Part shown: positions 28,091 through 36,896 of the stretch, one piece after another
Position numbering within the stretch: the stretch's first letter is position 1
Layout of the letters: every line of letters begins with the position of its first letter
Assembly (NCBI RefSeq): GCF_003651225.1
Contig: NZ_RCDB01000001.1
Span: 372,001 to 436,000, forward strand
Origin: Microbacterium telephonicum
GTDB taxonomy: Bacteria; Actinomycetota; Actinomycetes; Actinomycetales; Microbacteriaceae
Reading direction: 5' to 3'
Length of the DNA: 64,000 bases
Notes under the pieces: generated by a model
Told to the model about the DNA's origin: nothing
Database searches by the model: none
What the model saw: the letters and a program-made list of their open reading frames with translations, nothing else
Position numbers and translations under genes: made by a program

Positions 28091-28771
28091 GTGACCCCCA
28101 CGATCATCCTCGATTTCGACGGCACCGTGGCGCTCGGCCTCGGACCCATCGAGGCCTTCGCCCGCGCCGTCGGCGCGGCGGCGGCCGACGCCGGGTTCGC
28201 GCCGCGTGCGATGACGGCGATCGCGGAGTTCGAGGACGGCCGGGGGGCGGGGCGCGACGGCTACGACGTCGTGAGCACGCTCGCCGCAGCCCAGGGCGTG
28301 TCGCCCGAAGCGCTCGAGGCCGCCTACCAGTCCTCCCGAGCCCTGCTCGGCAGCGCGGACGCGCCCGTCTCGCCGCCAGACCGGCTCGCCGCGTTCCTCA
28401 CCCGCGTCGGCGCGCACGCCGACGTCGTGCTCGCCACCAACGCACCGGGCGCCGGCATCCGCTCGCTCCTCGACGCGTGGGGCGTCGCCGATGCGTTCAC
28501 CGCGATGCACTTCACGGTCGGCAAACCCGCCGGCCTCACCGCCATCGTGCGCGACGCGCTGCAGCGCGGCCCGGTGCTGTCGGTCGGCGACATCGAGGAG
28601 TTCGACCTGCGCCCCGCCGCCGCCCTCGGCGCCGACACCGCGCTCGTCGGCGCGACGGCGGCCCGGTCGACCGCCGAGGTGACGCTGCGCGGCCGCACCC
28701 TCGCCGACCTCTACGACCGCATCGAGGCCTGGGCCGCCGCCGCCCACGCCGCCGCGTCCCCCGCATCCTGA
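28091..28771 (+). CDS. HAD family hydrolase (phosphatase)
   Basis: 226-residue HAD-superfamily enzyme. Motif I is ILDFDGTV (residues 5-12, nucleophile and acid/base Asp). Motif II is LATNAPGAG, the motif III lysine lies in HFTVGKPAGL, and motif IV is VGDIEEFD. A helical cap spans about 20-95. It is predicted to remove phosphate from a small molecule in the cytoplasm. The GTG start follows AAAGCAGG. It is first in line before a PhnD-type binding protein, so its substrate may be what the importer brings in, such as a phosphosugar or phosphonate product. The exact substrate is not predictable. Confidence 0.8.
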   Translation: MTPTIILDFDGTVALGLGPIEAFARAVGAAAADAGFAPRAMTAIAEFEDGRGAGRDGYDVVSTLAAAQGVSPEALEAAYQSSRALLGSADAPVSPPDRLAAFLTRVGAHADVVLATNAPGAGIRSLLDAWGVADAFTAMHFTVGKPAGLTAIVRDALQRGPVLSVGDIEEFDLRPAAALGADTALVGATAARSTAEVTLRGRTLADLYDRIEAWAAAAHAAASPAS

Positions 28772-28824
28772 CCCCGTCCGATCTCCCGACACCACCGCAC
28801 CACCCGAACCGAAAGGCATCCCCG

Positions 28825-29841
28825 ATGCGCAAACCCCTCCTCACCACCGGCCTCGCGGCCCTGGCCGTCGTCGCGCTCGCCGGCTGCGGCGCGAGCTCGA
28901 CGCCCGCCGCAGACAGCACCGACGCGGCGACCGAATGGCCCGAGTCGATCACGATCTCCCTCGTGCCGTCCGTCGAGGGCGAAGACCTCGCCGAGGCGCT
29001 GGACCCGCTGACCACCTACCTGTCGGAGAACCTCGGCATCGAGGTGAACGGCGTGGTCGCCTCCGACTACGCCGCCACCGTCGAGGCCCTCGGCACCGAT
29101 CAGGCGCAGGTCATCATCACCGACGCCGGCTCGCTCTACAATGCGACCGAGCGTTACGACGCCCAGCTGATCCTGCGCGACGTGCGCTTCGGTGCCACCT
29201 CGTACGCGTCCGTCGCGTTCACCAACAACCCCGACAAGTACTGCGACGAGGCCCCCGCGATGTCGACGTATGCCGCCAGCGGCATCCAGCTGTCGTACTG
29301 CAACGGCATCGAAGAGGCGGGTGCGGATGCCGTCGGCTCCGGCCCGGCCGCGCTCGACGCCCTCGAGAAGATCACCGACGGCACGAAGGTCGCCCTCCAG
29401 GCGGCCACCTCGCCCGCCGGCTACCAGTACCCCGTCGTCGCGATGCGCGAAGCGGGCATCGACACCGACGCCGGCATCACGCAGGTGCCCGTCGAGGGCA
29501 ACAACAACGCCGTGCTCGCCGTGGCCAACGGCGACGCCGAGGTGAGCTTCGGCTACTGGGACGCGCGCACCACCGTCACCGAAGAGGCGCCCGACGTGGC
29601 CGAGAAGGTCGTCGCGTTCGCCTACACCGACCTGATCCCCAACGGCGGCGTCGCAGTGTCCAAGAGCCTCCCCGCCGACCTGGTCGAGAAGCTCACGACC
29701 CTCATGGACGAGTACGCGGACTCGTCCGAGGAGGCCGCCACCGTCATGTTCGACCTCGTCGGGCTGTCGGACTGGACCAGCGAGACTGCCGACGAGGAGA
29801 TCACCCGCTACGGCGAGATCCTCGCGCAGTTCTCGAACTGA
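28825..29841 (+). CDS. phnD: Phosphonate-type ABC transporter substrate-binding lipoprotein
   Basis: 338-residue lipoprotein. The signal peptide ends in the lipobox VALAGCGA, with the lipidated cysteine near residue 20. The mature part matches the PhnD/PtxB family: SITISLVPSVEGEDLAEALDPL, then VASDYAATVEALGTDQAQV and GYWDARTT. Such proteins bind phosphonates, phosphite or organophosphates outside the membrane. GAAAGG precedes the ATG. It is followed by the ATPase and two permeases of the same importer. Confidence 0.87.
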   Translation: MRKPLLTTGLAALAVVALAGCGASSTPAADSTDAATEWPESITISLVPSVEGEDLAEALDPLTTYLSENLGIEVNGVVASDYAATVEALGTDQAQVIITDAGSLYNATERYDAQLILRDVRFGATSYASVAFTNNPDKYCDEAPAMSTYAASGIQLSYCNGIEEAGADAVGSGPAALDALEKITDGTKVALQAATSPAGYQYPVVAMREAGIDTDAGITQVPVEGNNNAVLAVANGDAEVSFGYWDARTTVTEEAPDVAEKVVAFAYTDLIPNGGVAVSKSLPADLVEKLTTLMDEYADSSEEAATVMFDLVGLSDWTSETADEEITRYGEILAQFSN

Positions 29842-29859
29842 CCCCACAGGAATCGGTGC

Positions 29860-30681
29860 ATGCACACGCAACCGCAACTCGCGGAGGCCGGGATCACCCC
29901 GGCCTCCGCGTCGTGGGCGATCACCCTCGACGACGTCTCCGTCACCTACGCCAACGGAACCCGCGCCCTCTCCGGCGTCTCGCTGTCGATCGCCGCGGGG
30001 GAGATGGTCGCGATCGTCGGGCTGTCCGGCTCGGGCAAGTCGACGCTCATCCGCACGATCAACGGACTCGTCCCCGCGACGTCGGGCACCGTCACGGTGG
30101 GTCCCCACGTCGTCACGGGGCTGCGGGGCCGCCACCTGCGCCGCCTCCGCGGACACATCGGCATGATCTTCCAGGGGTTCAACCTCGCCGATCGCGCGAA
30201 CGTGTACCGCAACGTGCTCGTCGGGCGCTTCGCGCACACGCCGACGCTGAAGACGCTCCTCGGTCTCACGACCGCGCGTGATCGCGACCTCGCCCTGCAC
30301 GCGCTCGACAAGGTCGGGATGCTCGAGAAGGTGTGGATCCGCGCGGGGCAGCTCTCCGGCGGGCAGAAGCAGCGCGTCGCGATCGCCCGCGCGCTCACCC
30401 AGCAGCCGAGCGTCATGCTCGCCGACGAGCCGGTCGCGAGCCTCGACCCGCCCACCGCCCACGCGGTGATGGACGACCTGCGCCGCGTCAACCGCGACGA
30501 GGGACTCACGGTGCTCGTCAACATCCACCTGATGGACCTCGCACGCCAGTACGCCGACCGGATGATCGGGCTGCGCGGCGGAGAGGTGGTCTACGACGGT
30601 CCGGCGGCGGATGCCACCGACGCCGACTTCGAGCAGATCTACGGCCGCGCCATCCGGCCGGCCGACCGGCTGGGCGAGTAG
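29860..30681 (+). CDS. phnC: Phosphonate-type ABC transporter ATP-binding protein
   Basis: 273-residue ATPase. Walker A is GLSGSGKST (54-62), the signature is [15 protein letters not shown] and Walker B is [29 protein letters not shown] is characteristic of the PhnC subgroup. It powers import through the two downstream permeases at the inner face of the membrane. CAGGAA precedes the ATG. Confidence 0.92.
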   Translation: MHTQPQLAEAGITPASASWAITLDDVSVTYANGTRALSGVSLSIAAGEMVAIVGLSGSGKSTLIRTINGLVPATSGTVTVGPHVVTGLRGRHLRRLRGHIGMIFQGFNLADRANVYRNVLVGRFAHTPTLKTLLGLTTARDRDLALHALDKVGMLEKVWIRAGQLSGGQKQRVAIARALTQQPSVMLADEPVASLDPPTAHAVMDDLRRVNRDEGLTVLVNIHLMDLARQYADRMIGLRGGEVVYDGPAADATDADFEQIYGRAIRPADRLGE

Positions 30682-30684
30682 AAC

Positions 30685-31500
30685 GTGTCCGCACCGGCAT
30701 CCGCACCCCCGCTCGTCGTCCCGCCCAAGCCCACGCACCGCGCGCGGACCGCGCTCATCGCCCTCGCGGTGACGGCGTTCACCGTCCTGACCTGCCTGCC
30801 GGCGATCGGCGGGATCGACCTCGACCTCGGTGCGCTCGTGCGCAACTGGGACAACGGTGCGGGACTGCTCGCGCAGTTCCTACAGCCCGACTTCTCGTTC
30901 TTCCCGCGCACGGTCGGACCCATGCTCGAGACGCTGCAGATGGCCGTCGTCGGCGCCGCCGCGGCGGCGGTCGTCTCGGTGCCGCTCACGCTGTGGGCCG
31001 CGTCGCCGACCAACCCGAACGCCCCGAGCCGCGTCGCGCTGCGCGCCGTCGTCAACGTCGTGCGCTCGGTGCCCGACCTCGTCTACGCGACACTTCTGGT
31101 CGCGATGCTGGGCGTCGGGGCGCTCCCCGGTGTGCTCACCCTGTTCCTGTTCGACCTCGGCATCATCGTCAAGCTCGTCTCGGAGGCGATCGACTCCGCC
31201 GACCACGCGTACATGGAGGCCGGCCGCGCCGCCGGCGGCACCCAGACGCAGATCAACCGGACGACCGCGCTGCCGCAGACCTGGCCGCTGTTCGCGAACC
31301 AGTGGCTGTACACGCTCGAACTCAACGTGCGCATCTCGGCGATCCTCGGCATCGTCGGCGCCGGCGGCATCGGCCGACTGCTCGACGAGCGTCGCGCCTT
31401 CTACGCCTACGACGACGTCGCGATGATCGTGCTCGAGATCCTCGTGGTCGTCATCCTCATCGAAGTCTTCTCGCACTTTCTCCGGAGGCGACTGGTATGA
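30685..31500 (+). CDS. phnE: Phosphonate-type ABC transporter permease
   Basis: 271-residue permease with six predicted membrane spans. The cytoplasmic coupling (EAA-like) loop is EAIDSADHAYMEAGRAAGGT, and VGAGGIGRLLDERRAFYAYDD is typical of PhnE. The GTG start lies three bases after the phnC stop. The stop overlaps the next permease gene (ATGA). The two permeases presumably pair as a heterodimer. Confidence 0.9.
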   Translation: MSAPASAPPLVVPPKPTHRARTALIALAVTAFTVLTCLPAIGGIDLDLGALVRNWDNGAGLLAQFLQPDFSFFPRTVGPMLETLQMAVVGAAAAAVVSVPLTLWAASPTNPNAPSRVALRAVVNVVRSVPDLVYATLLVAMLGVGALPGVLTLFLFDLGIIVKLVSEAIDSADHAYMEAGRAAGGTQTQINRTTALPQTWPLFANQWLYTLELNVRISAILGIVGAGGIGRLLDERRAFYAYDDVAMIVLEILVVVILIEVFSHFLRRRLV

Positions 31501-32399
31501 CCGTCCTGGCTCCTTCCCGCCCCGTCGACCTGATGCTCCCGCCGCGACCCTCGCGCCTGGTCCCCACCCTCACGGCGATCGCCGTCGGCGCTGTCGTGCT
31601 GGCCGCCGCGGCGGGCCTGCCGATCCGCTGGACCGACCTCGCCTCGCTCCCCGCGCAACTGCTGCACTACGGCGCGCTGATGTTCGAGAGCCCGAACTGG
31701 GAGAAGCTGCCGCGCGCGCTGTTCGAGACGTGGCGGTCGATCTCGATGGCGTGGATCGGCGCCATCCTGTGCGTGCTCGTCTCCATCCCGCTCGGGATGC
31801 TGGCCGCCGGCAACGTCGGACCGGTCTGGCTGCGGCTGCCGCTGCGCGGGCTGTTCGCCGTCATCCGCGCCGTCCCCGAGGTGATCATCGCGCTGCTGCT
31901 GCTGACGATCACCGGCCTCACGCCGTTCACGGGTGCACTCGCCCTCGGCATCGCCGGCATCGGCACGCAGGGCAAGTGGGTGTACGAGACGATCGAGTCG
32001 CAGCAGGAGGGCGCGTCCGAGGCGGTGCGCGCCGCCGGCGGCGGCACCGCCGAGGTGACGCGCTGGGCGCTGTGGCCGGCGGCGGCGCCCGCGCTGCTGT
32101 CGTTCGCGCTCTACCGGTTCGAGATCAACATCCGCACCTCCGCCGTGCTCGGCCTCGTCGGGGCTGGAGGCATCGGCAGCATGCTGGCGAACTACACCAA
32201 CTTCCGCGAGTGGGATACGGTCGGGATGCTCCTGATCGTCGTCGTCGCCGCGACCATGCTGATGGATGCCGTGTCCGGCGCGATCCGTCGACGGATCATG
32301 CGTGGTCCCGGCGTCCGCCGCCCGGACCGCGGGCTCGGTGCAGGCGCCGCGGGTGAGAAGGGCGCGAAGGGGGGACGCGATGTGGCAGGGATCCGCTGA
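31497..32399 (+). CDS. phnE: Phosphonate-type ABC transporter permease (second)
   Basis: 300-residue PhnE-family permease. The coupling loop is ETIESQQEGASEAVRAAGGG, with VGAGGIGSMLANYTNFREWD near the end. A basic, Gly-rich C-terminal tail of about 30 residues encodes, in another frame, the start of the RpiR gene (20-base overlap). The start overlaps the upstream permease stop by four bases. Confidence 0.9.
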   Translation: MTVLAPSRPVDLMLPPRPSRLVPTLTAIAVGAVVLAAAAGLPIRWTDLASLPAQLLHYGALMFESPNWEKLPRALFETWRSISMAWIGAILCVLVSIPLGMLAAGNVGPVWLRLPLRGLFAVIRAVPEVIIALLLLTITGLTPFTGALALGIAGIGTQGKWVYETIESQQEGASEAVRAAGGGTAEVTRWALWPAAAPALLSFALYRFEINIRTSAVLGLVGAGGIGSMLANYTNFREWDTVGMLLIVVVAATMLMDAVSGAIRRRIMRGPGVRRPDRGLGAGAAGEKGAKGGRDVAGIR

Positions 32400-33243
32400 C
32401 GCACCGCCGACCGCGCGCATCGCGATGCTCGCGCCGTCGCTGCAGCCCAGCGAGCGCCGCGTCGCCGACGCGATCGCCGCCGACGTCGAGGGCACCATCG
32501 AGCGCACGGCGCAGGAGGTGGCCGAGGTGGTCGGCGTCGGTCGGGCGAGCGTCATCCGCACCGCCCAGACCCTCGGCTACGACGGCTACCCCCAGCTGCG
32601 CGTCGCCCTGGCACGCGAGGTGGCGTCGATCGCGGTCACTCCCTCCGACGCGGATGCCGACCGCACCGAGCTCGGCGCGCTGCGCGCCGCGGTCGACCGC
32701 TTCGCCGCGCGCGTGGGGCGGACGGTGTCGGCGGTGACGGCCGACAGCCTCGAACGGCTCGTGGCCGAACTCGACGGCGCGACGCGGCTGCTGGTCGCCG
32801 CCAACGGTCTGTCGATGCCCGTCGGCGTCGACCTCGCGATGCGGCTGACCTCGGCCGGTCGCCCCGCCGAGTACGTCGTCGACACCCTCGGCCAGCAGAT
32901 CACCGCGAAGCAGCTCGGTCCCGGATCGGCGTGCCTCGTCGTCTCGGGCTCGGGCGTCAACCGCGCGTCGATCGATGTCATGGTCGCGGCGCGCGAGAGC
33001 GGTGCGGCGGTGCTCGCGATCACGTCGTTCCCGCGGTCGGCGGTGGCGGACCTCGCCGACGTGACCCTCGTCGTCGCACCCGTCGACGACTCGTTCCGCG
33101 ACGAGCTGCTGCACACCTCGCGCGCCGGTCTCATGCTCGTGACGGAGTCGCTCGTCGGCCTCCTCGTCGCCCGCCGCGGCGCGTCGGCCGCCGCCGCCCA
33201 GGCCGCGACCCTCTCGGTGCTCAGCCACTCACTGTCGGAGTAA
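32380..33243 (+). CDS. RpiR/MurR family regulator with SIS domain
   Basis: 287-residue regulator. The N-terminal HTH_6 domain (about 15-90) includes TIERTAQEVAEVVGVGRASVIRTAQTLGYDGY. A SIS phosphosugar-binding domain (about 125-275) follows, with LVVSGSGVNRASIDVM as the phosphate loop. RpiR proteins sense phosphorylated sugars, so this one may respond to the cargo or product of the linked importer. It overlaps phnE by 20 bases, with a GAAGGGGGGAC ribosome site in front of the ATG. Confidence 0.87.
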   Translation: MWQGSADAPPTARIAMLAPSLQPSERRVADAIAADVEGTIERTAQEVAEVVGVGRASVIRTAQTLGYDGYPQLRVALAREVASIAVTPSDADADRTELGALRAAVDRFAARVGRTVSAVTADSLERLVAELDGATRLLVAANGLSMPVGVDLAMRLTSAGRPAEYVVDTLGQQITAKQLGPGSACLVVSGSGVNRASIDVMVAARESGAAVLAITSFPRSAVADLADVTLVVAPVDDSFRDELLHTSRAGLMLVTESLVGLLVARRGASAAAAQAATLSVLSHSLSE

Positions 33244-33276
33244 CCGCGCACCGTCGGTCGGCCTCGCGCCGGCGGC

Positions 33277-33374
33277 GTTCACAATTCCGGATGATCGGGG
33301 ACCTGCCGCCGCCGCGCCCGCGGAAACGCGCGGCCGTCGGCCGGTGCAGGGGCCGGATCTCCGGAGTTGTGAAC
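33277..33374. repeat. Family A palindromic repeat, 98 bp
   Basis: Ends GTTCACAATTCCGGATGATC and GGATCTCCGGAGTTGTGAAC are inverted copies, and CCGCGGAAA starts 41 bases from the left end. It fills the gap between the converging rpiR and aldehyde dehydrogenase genes, so it may end transcription from both sides. Confidence 0.8.
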
Positions 33375-33418
33375 ACCGAAGCCGCGACCCGACCGCCTCG
33401 GAGCCCGGCGCGCCGGGG

Positions 33419-34855
33419 TCAGGGGATGACGAGGGCGCCGTTGCGTCGGTGGGGGAGGCGGGCGAGGGCTTCGTCGCGCAGCGGCGCGGGCAGCAGGGCG
33501 GCGGGGGCGTCCTGGTAGGCGACCGGCCGCAGGAAGCGGCGGACGGCGCTCGCCCCGACCGACGTGTGCAGCGACGTCGTCGCCGGCCACGGTCCGCCGT
33601 GCTGCTGCGACCAGGTGACGGCGACGCCGGTCGGCCAGCCCGCGAACAGCACGCGTCCCGCCCGCTGCTGCAGCAGCTCGAGGGTCTCGGCCACCTCCTC
33701 GCCGGGTTCGGCGTGCAGCGTCGCCGTGAGCGATCCCGGGACGGCCTCCATCGCCGCGCGCAGGTCGTCGGCGCCCGTGTACCGCACGAGCAGCGTGACC
33801 GGGCCGAACACCTCCTCGAGCAGCACGTCGGCGCGCGCGGCGACCGCCGCCGCATCCGTCGTGAGCACGACCGGGCGCGCTCCGTCGGGGGTCTCCGCGC
33901 CGTGTCCGGCGACGGCCACAGACGGGTCGGCGAGCAGATGCGCGATGCCGTCGGGGAACGCCGCCGTGATGCGGTCGGTCAGCAGCGCCCCGCCGGCGGC
34001 CCCCGCGGCATGGGTGACGACGGCGTCGTCGAACCCGGCACCGGCGGGCACGAACACCACGCCCGGCTTGGTGCAGAACTGCCCCGCCCCCAGCGTGAAC
34101 GAGCCGACGAGTCCCTGCGCGAGGGCGTCGCCGCGGGCCGCGGCTGCGCCCGGGGTCACCACGACGGGATTGACGGAGCCGAGCTCGCCGTAGAACGGGA
34201 TCGGGTCGGGCCTGCCGCTCGCGAGGTCGAAGAGCGCGCGTCCGCCCGACAGCGAACCCGTGAACCCGGCGGCGGCGATCGACGGATGCTGCACGAGCGC
34301 GTTGCCCGCCTCCCGGCCCTCGACGAGGGCGAGCGAGCCTTCCGGGGCACCGGCCTCCTGGAGCGCCGCGACGGCGACCTCGGCGGTGCGCCGCGAGAGC
34401 TCCGGGTGACCGGAGTGCGCCTTGACGATGACGGGGTTGCCGGCCGCCCACGCCGAGGCGGTGTCGCCCCCGCACACCGAGAAGGCGAACGGGAAGTTCG
34501 AGGCCGAGAACACCGCGACCGGGCCGACGCCGACCAGCAGGCGCCGCAGCTCGGGGCGGGGCGGGGTGGCGCCGGCATCCGCGTCGTCGACGGTGAGCTC
34601 GAGGTACGAGCCCTCCCGCACGACGGCGGCGAACAGGCGCAGCTGCCCACTGGTGCGGGCGACCTCTCCGCGCAGTCGTGCCGCGCCCAGACGGGTCTCG
34701 CGGTCGGCGATCTCGACGAGCTCGTCGACGTGCGCGTCGAGGGCGCTCGCGACGGCGTCGAGCCAGCGGGCGCGGGTGTCGGCGTCGGACGTGCGCCAGA
34801 CGGATGCCGCCGCGGCGGCGCGTGCGGCGAGTTCGTCGATGAGGTCGGTGCTCAT
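33419..34855 (-). CDS. 2,5-dioxovalerate (alpha-ketoglutaric semialdehyde) dehydrogenase
   Basis: 478-residue NAD(P)-dependent aldehyde dehydrogenase. The catalytic cysteine is Cys261 in GAGQFCTKPG and the general base is Glu224 in FYGELGSVNP. SASNFPFAFSVCGGDTASAWAAG (118-140) is characteristic of the ketoglutaric-semialdehyde subgroup. It would oxidise 2-oxoglutarate semialdehyde to 2-oxoglutarate, the last step of the oxidative pentose or aldarate route. It is the last gene of a five-gene minus-strand operon in which each start overlaps the preceding stop by four bases. Confidence 0.88.
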   Translation of the reverse strand: MSTDLIDELAARAAAAASVWRTSDADTRARWLDAVASALDAHVDELVEIADRETRLGAARLRGEVARTSGQLRLFAAVVREGSYLELTVDDADAGATPPRPELRRLLVGVGPVAVFSASNFPFAFSVCGGDTASAWAAGNPVIVKAHSGHPELSRRTAEVAVAALQEAGAPEGSLALVEGREAGNALVQHPSIAAAGFTGSLSGGRALFDLASGRPDPIPFYGELGSVNPVVVTPGAAAARGDALAQGLVGSFTLGAGQFCTKPGVVFVPAGAGFDDAVVTHAAGAAGGALLTDRITAAFPDGIAHLLADPSVAVAGHGAETPDGARPVVLTTDAAAVAARADVLLEEVFGPVTLLVRYTGADDLRAAMEAVPGSLTATLHAEPGEEVAETLELLQQRAGRVLFAGWPTGVAVTWSQQHGGPWPATTSLHTSVGASAVRRFLRPVAYQDAPAALLPAPLRDEALARLPHRRNGALVIP

Positions 34856-36000
34856 GCGGGGGTCCTCTCGGAGGTCGACGGGGTGGGGGAGCCCGGGAGC
34901 AGGCGGGAGCCCGGGAGCAGGCCCGAGCCGGCGAAGCGCAGCCCGAGCCCGGCGTGGGGCAGTTCGGTCACCGTGCCGGCGGCGATCCGCACCGGCGACG
35001 GGTCGGCGAGTGCGCCGAGGTCGCCGAAGCCGGCATCCTCCACATCCTCGACCATCACCTCCTGGTCGAGGGTGAGCGCGAGCTGTCCCGACAGCTCGGG
35101 CAGCAGGTGCGGGTGCAGCGCCGCACCCTCGTCGGCCGCGAGGGCGGCGATGCGCCGGAACGGGGTGATGCCGCCGACGCGCACGATGTTCGGCTGCACG
35201 ATCTGCGCGGCGCCGGCGCGCAGGAAGTCCGCGAGCCGGTGGATCGTGTGCACGTTCTCGCCGAGCGCGATCGGCACTCGCGAGGATGCGGCGAGCCGCC
35301 GTGCGAGCTCGGTGTGACCGGCGAGGTCGTCGGCGCGCAGCGGCTCTTCGATCCACGCGAGGTCGAAGTCGGCGAGGGCCTCGAGGGAGCGGGTCGCGCG
35401 GTCGAGGTCCCAGCGTTGGTTGGCGTCGATCATGAGGGCGCGGTCGGGACCGAGCGCCTCGCGCACGGCGGCCAGACGGTCGGCGTCTTCGGCGACGTCG
35501 GGCTTGCCGACCTTGACCTTGACGGCGTCGAAGCCGGCATCCACCCACCGGCGCACCTGCGCGGCGAGCTCGTCGGTCGGGTAGTGCAGGTTCACGCCGC
35601 TGCCGTAGGCGCGCACGCGGTCGCGGCGTCGCCCGAGCAGCCCCGACACCGCCTGCCCCGCGGCGCGCGCCTCGGCATCCCAGAGGGCGAGGTCGAGTCC
35701 GGCGAGGGCGATCGTCGTGAGGCCCCCGCCGCCCGCCTCGTGCAGGTGCTCCCACGCGGGCTGCCACAGGGCCGCGGGGTCGGCATCCCGCCCCACGGCG
35801 TATCGGGCGATGTCGTGCTGCAGCAGGGCGAGCACGGCCTCGGCGCCGATCTGCGGGGTCCACGAGAAGCCCCACCCTTCGACGCCGTCGCCACGCACGA
35901 CGCGGGTCGCGACGACGCCGACGCTCGTCACGTCGGCGGCCCAGGGCCGGGTGAGCGGCACTCGCACGAGGCGGGCGTCGAAGGCGGTGATCGTCGTCAC
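34852..36000 (-). CDS. Enolase-superfamily sugar-acid dehydratase
   Basis: 382-residue mandelate racemase/muconate lactonising type enzyme. Metal ligands are Asp192 (LMIDANQRW), Glu218 (AWIEEP) and Glu248 (GENVH). Catalytic Lys161 and Lys163 lie in KVKVGK, and a histidine lies in LHPHLLPEL (296/298). This Lys plus His set fits dehydration or racemisation of a sugar acid. Its partners (KdgD-like and semialdehyde dehydrogenase) suggest it makes a keto-deoxy acid, although the precise substrate is not evident. The GTG start overlaps the upstream stop. Confidence 0.85.
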   Translation of the reverse strand: MTTITAFDARLVRVPLTRPWAADVTSVGVVATRVVRGDGVEGWGFSWTPQIGAEAVLALLQHDIARYAVGRDADPAALWQPAWEHLHEAGGGGLTTIALAGLDLALWDAEARAAGQAVSGLLGRRRDRVRAYGSGVNLHYPTDELAAQVRRWVDAGFDAVKVKVGKPDVAEDADRLAAVREALGPDRALMIDANQRWDLDRATRSLEALADFDLAWIEEPLRADDLAGHTELARRLAASSRVPIALGENVHTIHRLADFLRAGAAQIVQPNIVRVGGITPFRRIAALAADEGAALHPHLLPELSGQLALTLDQEVMVEDVEDAGFGDLGALADPSPVRIAAGTVTELPHAGLGLRFAGSGLLPGSRLLPGSPTPSTSERTPA

Positions 36001-36896
36001 AGCAGCGCCCGACCGGCGTCGAGGATCTCGCCGAGGCGACGCTCCTGGTCGGGTGTCGGGTCGACGAGCGGGGCGCGCACCGAGCCGACCGCGAGGCCCT
36101 GCAGCCGCAGCCCCGCCTTGATGAGCGAGACGCCGAACCCGGGCGTCTCGTCGCGCAGGGCCACCAGTGGCGCGTAGAAGCCGTCGAGCAGGGCGAGGCG
36201 ACGGGTCTCGTCGCCGTCGATGTAGGCGCGGTAGTAGGCATTCGCGACCTCGGGGATCATCGCGAACGCGGCCGACGAGTACAGCGGCACCCCGATGCCC
36301 CGGTAGGCGGCCTGGGTGAGTTCGGCGGTGAGCAGCCCGTTGAAGAAGGCGAAGTCATCGCGCCCCGTCTTCGCGACCTCGCGCACGATCAGCTGCGTCA
36401 CGCCGATGTCGCCCGCGCCGTCCTTGAACCCGACGACGCGCGGATTCTCCGCGAGGCGCCGCACGGATGCCGGCGTGAACTGGCCGTTCGCACGGTGGTA
36501 GACGATCACGGGCAGATCGGATGCCGCGGCCACCGCCTCGACGTAGGCGACGAGCCCCTGCTGCGTGCCGCCGACGAGGTACGGCGGCAGTACGAGCAGC
36601 GCGTCGGCGCCGGCATCCGCCGCCGCACGGCCCACCTCGATCGCGTGGCCGAGCGGACCGCCGGCGCCGGCGACGACGGGCACCGCGCCGGCGACGGCGG
36701 CGACCGCGACGCGCACGACTTCGGCGGCCTCGGCCGTCGAGAGGGCGTGGAACTCGCCCGTGCCGCACGCCGGGAACACGCCGCCGGCCGCGTGGCCGAC
36801 GCCGGCGGAGACGTGCCGGGCGAGCAGGTCGACGTCGACGCGTCCGGACGCGTCGAAGGGCGTGACGGGGAAGAAGAGGATGCCGTCGAAGTTCAT
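35997..36896 (-). CDS. kdgD: 5-dehydro-4-deoxyglucarate dehydratase-like protein
   Basis: 299-residue DapA-family TIM-barrel enzyme. The Schiff-base lysine is Lys158 in VGFKDGAGD, the catalytic tyrosine is Tyr133 in VYHRANG, and PACGTGEFHAL (42-52) is the KdgD-type version of the GTTGE loop. It would decarboxylate and dehydrate 5-keto-4-deoxyglucarate to 2-oxoglutarate semialdehyde, feeding the linked dehydrogenase. Four-base overlaps at both ends show translational coupling. Confidence 0.86.
   Translation of the reverse strand: MNFDGILFFPVTPFDASGRVDVDLLARHVSAGVGHAAGGVFPACGTGEFHALSTAEAAEVVRVAVAAVAGAVPVVAGAGGPLGHAIEVGRAAADAGADALLVLPPYLVGGTQQGLVAYVEAVAAASDLPVIVYHRANGQFTPASVRRLAENPRVVGFKDGAGDIGVTQLIVREVAKTGRDDFAFFNGLLTAELTQAAYRGIGVPLYSSAAFAMIPEVANAYYRAYIDGDETRRLALLDGFYAPLVALRDETPGFGVSLIKAGLRLQGLAVGSVRAPLVDPTPDQERRLGEILDAGRALL

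Noticed and set aside
28825..32399. Full phosphonate degradation locus
   Set aside because: Only importer genes are present; no phnG-M, phnX or phnW homologues were found in the flanking genes.
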